DNA from: Eucommia ulmoides
Lineage: Eukaryota > Streptophyta > Magnoliopsida > Garryales > Eucommiaceae
Direction: 5' to 3'
Length of the DNA stretch: 64,000 nt
NCBI GenBank assembly: GCA_016647705.1
Contig: CM028333.1
Span: forward strand, 21,570,243-21,634,242
How positions within the stretch are numbered: the stretch's first letter is position 1; every line of letters begins with the position of its first letter. Below the pieces are notes generated by a model, which ran no database searches, had not been told where the DNA came from, and saw nothing but the letters and a program-made list of their open reading frames with translations. Positions 46,829-56,340 of this stretch are shown piece after piece. The translations under genes and the position numbers were made by a program.

Positions 46829-47344
46829 AAACAAAAGGAATAAACAAATACATAATAGAGGAAGAAAAACCATACCCAAATCGTTCAAATGCGAATAAGA
46901 ATATAGGTTCCCTTTTGCTGCATTTTCTGGATTGATATCTACTTAGGTCATCAAATCAAATATTCTTTTCTGGTTTGATTCACCAAGTACTGTTTTGGAA
47001 GTATTTGGAGCCTTCAAGTTTATATTGCCTTTGTATCAAAGGAATATTTGGGTCTAAGATCGAATATAAACATCAATTCAGTTGTACTCTTTAGCTGCAA
47101 TTCCATGTTTTTTTTTTTTTTTTTTTTTTTTTTTGTGTTTTTTTTGTGTCTCTAGCTGAATCATATTTATATGTTTTATTTATTTTGTTAACATTCTGTT
47201 CAGTGAAACTTAAATTAACTGCTGAATTCTAAATTTTGGAATTTTGAGTGTTGAATGGATTAATTATTTTTTTTTTGGAAATATTTTGTCTCCCAATAGG
47301 TTTGTTTTTGTAAAAACCCATATTGTTTGTGTTACCTGATCTTG
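46829..47344. other. Spacer between the two TRIM copies
   Basis: AT-rich, with a run of about 24 T at 47108-47134. No gene seen. The flanking TRIM copies make it the loop of an inverted repeat. Confidence 0.5.
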
Positions 47345-47618
47345 AGCTACATATAAAGTTTAGGGTAATTCTCCTCTTACATGGTGTCTTTTGAGAGTGA
47401 GTGAGGCCAATTGGGTTGCTACGTGGTATTAGAGCCAAGACTCTTGTCTAATGTTGGGTGTGTTGAATCTCACATTGATGTTGGCCCCTCGATATCCATT
47501 TGCAGTGGTTTGTCAAAGTCCACCCTGCACGTGAGGAGGCGTGTTAACCTGAGCTATATATAAAGTTTAGGATAATCCTCCTCTTACAAGATCTTTTGAG
47601 AGTGAGGCCATCGGGTTT
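47345..47618 (+). mobile_element. TRIM element, plus strand, partial
   Basis: A partial 5' LTR (47345-47420; ACATATAAAGTTTAGGGTAA, CTTTTGAGAGTGAGTGAGGCC, ending GGGTTGCT) is followed by a primer site TGGTATTAGAGCC (47424-47436), about 20 further bases, then a second LTR starting TGTTGAATCTCACATTG at 47459 and ending GAGGCCATCGGGTTTCT. Terminal repeats with a primer site and almost no interior are the definition of TRIM elements. Confidence 0.7.
47424..47436 (+). other. TRIM primer binding site
   Basis: TGGTATTAGAGCC, one base from the standard tRNA-Met primer site, two to three bases after the left LTR. Confidence 0.75.
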
Positions 47619-48067
47619 CTATAGTTTATTTACACCCTTTTCGTTTTGAAAGTTTCTTCATCTTTGCCGTGTGGATCTTGTGGCTCGATCTTCTCTCTCT
47701 CTAGCTCATTGTGTTTTCTTCTCATTTTTGGTCAAAATGCCTCATCAAAATATTTTTTATTTTTTAGGTTGGAGTGGATATATTGTTTTTGGTTAGGTAG
47801 GTTAGGTAAATCACAGGTTTTGAGCCATTTCTCGGTTTTGGCTCCTTCGAATGACTTGTGGTTGGAGTTGCTCTTAATTTGTACTAATAAACTACAGTTT
47901 ACTCAAAATATAGAGAGATGCCCAGAACTGAAAAGGATTTTTACTAATCAGAAGATAATTAGGGAATCAGAAACCCCAAATTGCGGTTTTGAGGTACTAA
48001 AACAGACTGATTTTACTTGAAAAAAAACAAATTAAGGATTTTTGGGGTCTCTAGACAGGTACTAATG
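47619..48067. other. Spacer and 3' flank of the DUF761-like gene
   Basis: T-rich; includes a CT-rich leader-like patch near 47680-47720. A 124-codon plus-strand frame (47646-48020) has no family features and no codon pattern I trust. It probably holds the 3' untranslated region of the minus-strand gene to its right. Confidence 0.4.
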
Positions 48068-48709
48068 CTAAACTGGAACTAATTCTTGTTGCTGAGCTTC
48101 AATCCTGATTTCTTCCTTCATTTTCCTTATGAACTCCTCGATCTTCCTGTTCAATTCTTCTGTATTCATATTCACTTGATCATTTCCTTCCTTTGCAGGT
48201 GTTCCTCCAACCAAATCCTCATTCTCTTCTTCTTCTTCTTCTTCCCCATCTTCACTTTCCATCAACAAAGCTCCAATTTCGTCTTCATTCGCTACTTCTT
48301 TCTCTTCCTCTTCACTTTTCATCAACAAAGCTCCATTTTCTTCTTCTTTCAGTACTTCTTTCTCTTCAACGGGATAATCCTGTAAATACGCAGCGCCGGC
48401 GTTTTCTTCTTCTTCTTCATCTTTGTTAATGTTCATTTCAAGTTGGTTGGCGGAATCAGATGAGGTGTTGAAGGTCAAGCTTTTGGCGAGGAAAGCGAGG
48501 ATTCCATTGCAGAGGAGGAAGATGTTCTTTCTGTCGAGGGCGAAGAGAGGGAAAAGAAGGTGGAAATTGTGGGAGGAAAATGAGGTGAAGGAAAGGAGGA
48601 AAGATATGAGGGAGAACGGGATGAGGAAATGGAGTGTCTTCTTGATGATCTCATAATAGTGATTGTTTCCGTCTGATTTTGGGACAGTTTCAAGCGTTTG
48701 GGAATCCAT
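48068..48709 (-). CDS. DUF761-family membrane protein
   Basis: A single-exon gene for 213 residues starting MDSQTLETVPKSDGNN. Residues about 25-47 and 52-72 are hydrophobic (LIPFSLISFLLSFTSF; LLCNGILAFLAKSL), giving one or two membrane helices. Then comes a very acidic region with three related pieces (GALLMKSEEEEKEV, GALLMESEDGEEEE) and a C-terminal motif EELNRKIEEFIRKMKEEIRIEAQQ, the mark of the plant DUF761 (cotton fibre protein) family, often joined to an N-terminal DUF4408 membrane part. Its molecular role is not established. Start choice is supported by a TATA-like box about 45 bases upstream. The frame is intact. Frames on the opposite strand are shadows of its GAA repeats. Confidence 0.88.
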   Translation of the reverse strand: MDSQTLETVPKSDGNNHYYEIIKKTLHFLIPFSLISFLLSFTSFSSHNFHLLFPLFALDRKNIFLLCNGILAFLAKSLTFNTSSDSANQLEMNINKDEEEEENAGAAYLQDYPVEEKEVLKEEENGALLMKSEEEEKEVANEDEIGALLMESEDGEEEEEEENEDLVGGTPAKEGNDQVNMNTEELNRKIEEFIRKMKEEIRIEAQQQELVPV

Positions 48710-48750
48710 CTTTTGCTTTGTATTAATTAAAAGAAGTGGGATTTTGAGGC

Positions 48751-48760
48751 CTTTTATATG
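48751..48760 (-). promoter_or_regulatory. TATA box of the DUF761-like gene
   Basis: The minus strand reads CATATAAAAG, about 42-51 bases before the ATG, giving a short leader. A GA microsatellite (plus 48770-48787) lies just upstream. Confidence 0.6.
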
Positions 48761-48789
48761 CTGGTTTTAGAGAGAGAGAGAGAGGAGAG

Positions 48790-49292
48790 AATGCTTTTGA
48801 AGTTTCTAGTTCCCACTGAAAAAAAAATTGTTTTAACTGTTGGTAGCGTTAAATGGACGGCAATACTTGTATAGAAACTTTTGTTATGTTTTGGGTGAAG
48901 GATTTTGGTTGTTCCTAAGCTGTGCCATTTATGAGGTAAATTTTCTTACTTCATTATTTTAGTAAGGAAATTGTAAAAAAAATAAATAAATGACATTTCG
49001 GACTAAAATTACATCTTTAAGGTTTACTTTGGGGGCTTTTTTTTTTTTTTTTTGGCCCGTTTCTAATAGTCAAATGAAGAGTGTTTTTAAATGCCAAAAA
49101 GTACTTTTTTAATTGATGATGAAATTTTTTATGGCAAAATTATCATTATTTTTATTTTGTTATTACGAAATTATATTTATTTTTTCTTAATTAATGATAT
49201 TTTAATTTTTTATTTGAAATATGTAATATACTTTTTTTTTTTTATATACACACACACACACACACACAATATTATGTTTTTTTTATTTCCAA
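48790..49292. other. Spacer upstream of the DUF761-like gene
   Basis: Probable upstream region of the minus-strand gene, then AT-rich sequence with T runs and a CA microsatellite (49248-49268). No gene seen. Confidence 0.45.
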
Positions 49293-49321
49293 CTAGTGAG
49301 TATGCATGTGCGTTGCACGTG
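49293..49321 (-). other. Helitron 2 3' terminus: hairpin plus CTAG
   Basis: The plus strand reads CTAG, eight bases, then CATGTGCGTTGCACGTG (49305-49321), a 7-bp-arm hairpin with one wobble pair. Minus-strand order hairpin, spacer, CTAG equals that of Helitron 1. Confidence 0.8.
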
Positions 49322-50139
49322 GAATGTTATCCTTAGATATTGTTTTTTCGAGAACGTACCTGAAAGAAATGAATTTTTCCAATCGTTTGTGCTTCAAATT
49401 TTGCTAAAGATGGTATTGATGTGATCGAATTTGTAGAGATGAATGGTTGCAATGAAGCACTGCGGCCAATAATTGTCGATATCGTTGTTAATAGTTGCAT
49501 TGGTTTATTCCTCATATACCATTTGAATGAATTGAGGGTTTGATGGGTGGAAGTTGTGACTTGAAGTACACTAAATTCCAATACTTCTAATACTCAGATA
49601 GAATTACGTGGGAGCACTCCAATAATTCTTTTGACACATCAAAACTAATATGGTTAGTTTTTGTAGTATGTTGTTATTTTAAGTTTGCCAATACTATTTA
49701 TTTAAACGAGGGAATAGATTTTAGCAAATATGATTAACGAATATAAATTAGTGAAAACAAATTATGTTAAACATTTATTTAAATGTTTTCATAATATTAG
49801 CATGTTTTATATATATGTTGTAAAGTTAAAAAAAAAATATTCAGGACATATTTTATATTTTAGATAATAGATAATTTATAATATAGAATTAAATTTTAAA
49901 TCCAACGGTCGACATCAAATAACATTTCAAATTATTTTAATTTATATCATATAATATTTCTTACAAAGTAACAATTTATTTCAAAATATCTAACACGAAA
50001 AAATACACATGTCTGTCTCCAACTCAATTAGATCTAATTCTATTTTGTACCTTTAAGTTTTACGTTTGTATTTAGTAGGTCATGTTTTTTAATTATTCAC
50101 TATATTAATGATAATTTGTAGAATAATTAATGATAATAA

Positions 50140-50190
50140 TAATTATTAGTATTATTAATTTATTATTATTATTATTAATTACATTAATTA

Positions 50191-50226
<36 letters not shown>

Positions 50227-50270
50227 CTAATTTCAGATTCTTCCATTCTAATTGTTTTTTTTTTTTTTTT
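50140..50270. repeat. ATT trinucleotide microsatellite and T run
   Basis: ATT repeats at about 50157-50226 with two small interruptions, then a 20-T run near 50256-50275. Predicted frames of Leu/Ile or Asn repeats here are artefacts. Confidence 0.85.
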
Positions 50271-51119
50271 TTTAACCAGATTGGTTTTATAAAATTGTTT
50301 AGATTCTTTATTGTATGCTCTCGTATACGCAATGCATTGTAACTCACTTGTGTCAAGCAATCATGGTTGAGGTGGGCAGTCCATTATTTTACATATATAT
50401 TGAAAATGATAAATTAGAAATGTTAAAAGGATAGTTGGTTCCTAATCAAACAAGACTACAAGAGTATCTATATAAATTTCAATAATTTATAATTTTATTT
50501 CATTGTGAATGAATGTCAACAAAATATAAAGAATATAAGTAATATATATAACATAATATAATATAATTAACTATGAGATAAAGAGAAAGATTAAATTTCG
50601 ATGTCATATGTATATTTTAAATGTATAAATAAATCGTACAATTGAAATTAAAATGTATAAAAATGAACGACTCCATGAAATAAATTTAATCATTTAAGCT
50701 ATGAACAAATTTCGAATGTAATGTTTGAGGTATGCGGTGCAACATCAATGTTTAGATAGCGCTCATATATGCGATGAAGTCCTATAACACACAAAGAAGA
50801 AATAAATAAGTTAATTGTTAGGGGTTTTATTTATGTAAAGTATTTATGTATGTGTATATATATACACACACATGTATGACTATTGTTTCTTTTATCAATT
50901 TTTAATTAGTAATTATAAATTAAATTAATAATTTTATATTATGTATTACTTATGAAGTAAGTATAAACATTTATTTTCTCCTATTACCTTAGATAATTTA
51001 TGTTATATAGTAAATCTGCAATAAGTTTTACGTTATGTCAGTTGCATGGAAGAATATGAGTGCCATGTGCATAATAGACCTGCAACTATATTATATAGAG
51101 TAAGTAAGTTATGAAAATC

Positions 51120-51452
51120 TTATTGGTCGATCTTCAAGCCTGTTTGAAGTATTTGGATTTGTTTTTTTGATGTGATCAATATGTGTGCTCTATGTATGCC
51201 TCTTTCAGTGAATTGACAAGTATGAATTTGATTTATGTCTTCATTTTGAATTTTGCTTTCAGCATTAATTTTTTTCAGAGATGGGAGTTGTTGTATTAAG
51301 AAGGGGTTGTCAATTGAGTTGGCGACAACACCCTTCTTAGCATTTATATTGTGTTGAGTAGAAATATCATTGAAGGAAACAAATAGGAGTTTTTGCTCTT
51401 TCCCACTTTCATATAATTTATTGGTGAATGTTGCGATTTTTAGGTTTTCCAT
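51120..51452 (-). other. Unrecognised 110-codon open stretch in Helitron 2
   Basis: An open frame starting MENLKIATFTNKLYESGKEQ, hydrophilic, with no signal peptide or membrane segment. Its composition is less repetitive than neighbouring DNA, and it could be part of a captured gene. I see no known motif and cannot say that it is expressed. Confidence 0.25.
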
Positions 51453-54052
51453 TGTAGTTGTACGTCAATTTGTAGTTAACTTTCAATGTGAATAAAGAAC
51501 ATGAAGCTCGTCATTGAGGAAAGGGAAAACAGAGGATAAAAAATAAGAATAAAATAAATCAATACACAGTTTAGGTGTGTTTTAAATGCTATTGTAATAA
51601 TGCGCTCACTCAGAAAAGATAATACATATGATTAAAGAGAGAATAAATTTTTATATTAAGAAAATGTTAAGGATCAAGGTATATACGTGAATATTGGCCA
51701 AATGCAAACCATTAAGAAAAGTAAACATAGGCTTAAAAAACCGTGTGGTAGTTTAGTCAAAATTAAGTTGCCTATATATTTAATCCTATCAATAAGCTCT
51801 TGGAAAAAATCATTGTGCAAACCTATATAGATATAATACAGCAAAAACCAATTACTATAATAAACATGGTGGTCTAATTCGTACGACAATTAACTTGTGA
51901 TTAATTTTTCTTTTAATTCTTACTTTAAAGTGTCGTGTTGTTTCTCTTGTATTGTGATCATTTGTGTTTATTTATGTGTTTAATTATATTTAATTATTTG
52001 TAGATGCAATAGGTCGAACAGGTGATGTGCATTTCTTAACGATAACGGAGGATTTATATATTGTTCACAAAATACAAAGAAACGATATATTTATCAAAGG
52101 CATTTATGCAAACATGTGGTGTTCATTTGCTATAAGTTTAATTTAAAATAACTTGAAAACCACTTTGCATAGGCGTTTGTTCATTTTTTTCCTTTAATAA
52201 AATCCTGTTCATTTTCCAAGATAAAATTGAAAAACATATATGTGATCTAGATTTGAAAATGTGTGGTCATTTTTTTTTTTTTTTATTATTATCCCTATAT
52301 TTTGTTGTCCTTTTGAGGGGAAAAAGACTAAAGCAACAAGGCATAATTGTTTAAATCCCCTTAATTTGCTTTCCGTTTAAATTTAGAATTTTGAATTGCA
52401 AATCCGTAGTATAACAAAAAAAGAAAACTATATTTAGATTTATGGTTTTTTTTTTTTTTGTTTTTTTTTTTTAAGAAAAAAAAGGAGAAACAAACACCAC
52501 CAACTTAATCAGTTAATTATAGAAGTGATAGCAATGGATGTATGAAAGATTGTTGTAGGAAATTACTTACCGAAGAGTGATAACAACAGGAAAGTTAAAT
52601 CATATGCAAAGATGGGTGATCGCACCTGTGAAATGAAATGCATACCAAATTTTTGAAGCAAAATGTGTTGGCAAAAAACCAAGAATAATGAGTAAATTGG
52701 TGGAAGCAAGAAGGTATGTGTTCTGTACATGTCGCACATATTTGATGAAGAAAGAAATGATACAATTTGTGCGAAGTGGAAGCCTTTAGGGAATAGGTGT
52801 CGTGTGAAGTGTGATGTTTGGGTTTTGTTTGTTCATAATGTTTCATTTTTGATTCACAATAGTGAAATTACAAATTGGATCATTAATTTAAAGTGTTGTT
52901 ATTATTATTATTATTATTATTTTTTATATATATATATTGCACTCATTTTTTTTTTATCCTTCATCATTTTAGTCCATTTTTTTTTAATTTATTTGTGTCT
53001 TAGTAGAGTCATTTTTTATTCAAAGAAAAATGAAGTAAATTGAAAACGTAGGTACTTTTTAAAATAATTTAAGGTATGTCTTATCATTCGAAGGTCACTT
53101 GTCTATTCGTAATATTTTATGTTTCATTGAATAAGAATTATAGATTAGTGAAACTACAAATTGGGACAATTATTTTAAAGTTTTTTTTTTTTTTTCTTTT
53201 TTCGCACTTTTTTTTTTTTCCCTTTCTCGTTTTAATAATCCATTTGTGTTTTTTTTTTCCCATTTATTTTTGTCTGCATAGTAGAGACATTCTTTATTCT
53301 AAAAAAAAAGTAAATCGTAAAAGTAGAGGATTTAAAAAAAATAAAGTTTTTTTTATTAAATAAATTAATGTGTGTGAAGTATACAATATTTCTTATCATT
53401 CGGATGTTATTTGTGTACGCTTTGCATAAATGCATGTATACTTTTTATAATAGGTCTTTTCTTTTTTAAAATTTTAATCGTGATTATTTTGGAGACTCAG
53501 TATTGTTTCCTGCTACATGTAGATTATATGTTGATGCAGTGGAAAAATCATGTTGTATAGAGTAATTTAAAAAAAATCTCACATGGGCTATTGATGTTTA
53601 ACAAGTGAGTGGAAAAAATCTCACATGGCCTTTGGATCATAATGATTGATGTTTAACAAGTGAGTGGAGCTGGGGATTCTTGTGGATGAATATGTTACAT
53701 ATATAACTATTATTTTCACTATTTGATTGGGAGAGTAATTTGCACATGCTAAAAGATTATCTGCATAAAATCTTCATAGTAGGTCAAGACGTTTTTTTTA
53801 AATGTCATTTTGGTAACAGGTGAAATTTATTTGAAGGGAATAGATGTATGAGATTGAATTATGAAAGCATTTGGGGCAAAAATTTTCGGCCAAAATTTTC
53901 AAACCCCCACGTTAAAGAACGTTAAATTAAATTATATTTTGTACCCTTTAAATTTTACATTTAATCGTCCATGTCATAGTTTGTTGTACTTCTTTCTGAT
54001 TGGTGAGAGTTATTAGAGAATCTCCTTGCTTCTTATTTTTCTTGTACTCAAA

Positions 54053-54472
54053 TCATTTTTCTCCGCTTATTACTTCTTCTAAATTCTCACAATAAGAAAT
54101 TTTAATAGTTTTCAAGTTTGGAAGGAAAATAAGCCACGTTAGGCTTTCGATTTTGTTGCATGAGAAAATACAAACCTCACGAAGGTTAGAGTAGATCTGA
54201 TAACTCCAACTTACCATTTCCGTTTTCTCTACTACTATGTGATCAATCACCATATCTTCAATGCCCCAACAACTATCAAACACCGCAGTCTCTATTCCTA
54301 TCACGTGTGATAGAGATAAGACATCAAAAGTGGTGAGAGATTCCATTCCTTTGAACATTAAACTTCTATTGCAACTTTGTGATGTTAGAGAACTCGAGAA
54401 TCTTTGAAAAGAAGATACAAAACTTATTGTGGTACCCAATGTAGTCAAGCATTTACATGTAACAGAATTGAA
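54053..54472 (-). pseudogene. NBS-LRR resistance gene fragment (C-terminal LRR)
   Basis: An open stretch of about 135 codons. The end, CIFSCNKIESLTWLIFLPNL followed by KTIKISYCENLEEVISGEK, is the highly typical penultimate LRR of RPS2/RPS5-type coiled-coil NBS-LRR proteins (C.KL..LTWL..APNL..L.V..C..MEEVI). The upstream part (LTTLGTTISFVSSFQRFSSS, CNRSLMFKGMESLTT) matches the preceding region of such proteins. The NB-ARC domain and the final LRR are absent and a TGA follows at once. It lies in Helitron 2 in the sense direction of the element, so it looks like captured host DNA. Confidence 0.82.
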
Positions 54473-54559
54473 CTTTGAATGTATGTCGATTCAAAATTTG
54501 ATTTCATACCATTGGCAAATTGTCGAATAAGTGGTGTGCAATGGAAAAAAAAGGGTTTC

Positions 54560-55072
54560 AAACATGTATTGTCCAAATGAAGGATGCATGAGGAGTTACA
54601 TAATATTCAAGAAACATAAAATTGTGGGTCGCAAAGGTCAGGGAAGTGGGAGAGAAGAAGTTACCTCTTTGGTTTTCTTTGAGTTGTGTGGAAAACTGCT
54701 AGCTAAGTTCGGTTGAAGACGGTTTGCGAATTTGAATTTCATAGAATTAGTAGAGGTGGCTAGACAATTACGGAGGACGCGGTTGGTGGTTGGTGGTTTG
54801 TGGTACGCCATATGTCAGTATGTTTGGTGTCGATTGGGCAATAATCAAAAGGAATGGAAGGTGAAGGAGGGTGGTCAAGTTACGTGGGGGTTGTCGACGA
54901 TTGGTTTGTGAAGTTGTGTTAGCGAAGGTATTGAAGATGGAGGCCATATTGGATGCATGGCGTTTGGAGACATGGTGTTTGATTGTAAGATGGGTGTTTA
55001 ATTACCGAAGAGTATAGTGGGTAAATTGAAATGTTTCCAAATAGTATCATTTTTTTTTTTAATTGAAGTAGA
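54560..55072 (-). repeat. Helitron 5'-terminal region, copy A
   Basis: Shares ordered words with 59110-59725: GGGTCGCAA(A/G)G(G/T)(T/C)AGGGA, AAGTTACC, GAATTTCATA/GAATTTCGTA, GTACGCCATATGTC/GTGCCGTATGCC, GTCGATT, AAGGTGAAGG/AAGGTGGAAC, then the TC terminus. The copies are diverged, with several insertions. Confidence 0.65.
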
Positions 55073-55192
55073 TAGATTGACAATTAGGTGTTATTTATGG
55101 GGTGAAAAAGGTACACTTTCTAATTTCCAACAATTTGTGGTATGGAAGAATAAGTTAATTAATTACTGATAGTAGGAAGGGAAATTCACTCA

Positions 55193-56340
55193 CATCATGA
55201 CCGATGATGAAAAGTTGGCCAACCAGATCATTAGCTAATCCCAAAGCTAAAATATTTATTGTATTAAATTAATGAGTTAGATTGCACAAAGCGGTATATT
55301 CATGGTTCTGAAAATGTGAATAGCTTATAAAGCAATTTATGTACTCAAAGAAATCACAAAACCAATGGACTAACACCACTATAGAACCAACAAAATAGTT
55401 GCACTTATTCGCATAAGATCTTCCGTGGAGGCACAAAATTAAGCACCTGAGAAGAAGTAATCTGCAATACTTACATGTGGCAGCTTCAGCACCAGCTATA
55501 GATGATACAACTCTCAGGCTTGTAATTGACTCAATTAACCCGCCACATACGATGCTCTTAATTACATCAACCTTGTTAACTTCTCTTGCTTATGTGGCTC
55601 TTTGTTCTGACAAGTGAATATGAGTCTCAATACGTGGTGAAGAACGAATTTCCGGAGATATAATCACATTCTCTATTGTTTTTCCAGCTATTGATTTAAA
55701 TGGTACTTTCATAGTAATTATTTTATCCTTGTCTGCACTGTATTGTAATACCAAAAAATTGACAAGTAAGTTCATTAAAGACAAATATATTGAGAGCTAT
55801 AAGAGGACACAACTACATCACCACCAGATCAGTTGCTAACTAAACAAAGCCTGAAAACTTAAAATCAGACTGCTTAAGCCAAGTACTACTAATGGTCTGC
55901 TTGGTTCTTTATTCATCAAATTGACACACTATCTTCCATAACTTGAGGAATTGATTGCAAAGCGCACACACATAACAAGGTATCCAAGACAATTAATTAT
56001 TAGAATGGATTCATAAAGAGGACATTTACGAGAGAAGGGCAAGGGAGTTGACAAGATTGCAACATTAGGAGATAGCTCCTTTCCGAAAAAACTGAATGAG
56101 AGGGAATTTTTTTTTTCCTTGCTATCCAAATTAGATAAGGGAGTCTCCTTGGAACAATTAAACTTTCTATTTCCTGAACATTTTATCACCTTTATAGAAT
56201 TACCTTGAAATGTTATTATTCTTACCTGCATCACTTTTTTCTATAGCATTCTTCAAATCTTTGGCAATGATAACTATTTTATCAACTTTCAAGGATTCTT
56301 CCGTTGGTTGATATGATGTGTTGAGGAACATTAAAGGAAT
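55193..56340 (-). pseudogene. Fragment of a VIT1-like MEB (membrane of ER body) gene
   Basis: Possible exons on the minus strand: 56227-56335 (SLKVDKIVIIAKDLKNAIEKSDA, then GTAAG), 55475-55737 (acceptor ACAATACAG; KVPFKSIAGKTIENVIISPE, IETHIHLSEQRAT, stop TAA, AREVNKVDVIKSIVCGGLIES, ITSLRVVSSIAGAEAAT, then GTAAGT) and 55193-55262 (NILALGLANDLVGQLFIIGHD, then GTGAGT). The IVxGGLIESITSL...SS and NILALGLAN...G..FIIGH blocks recall plant MEB1/MEB2-type proteins of the VIT1/CCC1 transporter family. The in-frame TAA, a weak acceptor for the last exon and an unmatched phase between the first two show it is dead or scrambled. It is probably captured sequence in the Helitron region. Confidence 0.5.

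Larger units (their letters stand above)
49293..55072 (-). mobile_element. Helitron 2 (inner form), 5.8 kb, non-autonomous
   Basis: The minus strand ends CATACTCACTAG at 49293 with a hairpin just inside and host A at 49292. A matching 5' end TCTACTTCAATT starts at 55072, followed by host T at 55073. Behind the TC end, AACATTTCAATTTACCCACTATACTC is homologous to AACATTTTATTATACCTATAATGCCC behind the second TC end at 59725. Either 5' end could pair with the single 3' end, so the element may instead span 49293-59725. Cargo: NBS-LRR fragment, microsatellites, unknown open stretches. No Rep/helicase seen. Confidence 0.65.

Noticed and set aside
48086-48693. Plus-strand frames rich in Phe/Leu/Ser opposite the DUF761-like gene
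   Set aside because: Shadow frames of GAA/GAG-rich codons; the minus-strand protein has clear family features.
50105-50356. Asn-repeat protein or Leu-rich membrane protein
   Set aside because: Translations of the ATT microsatellite and T run.
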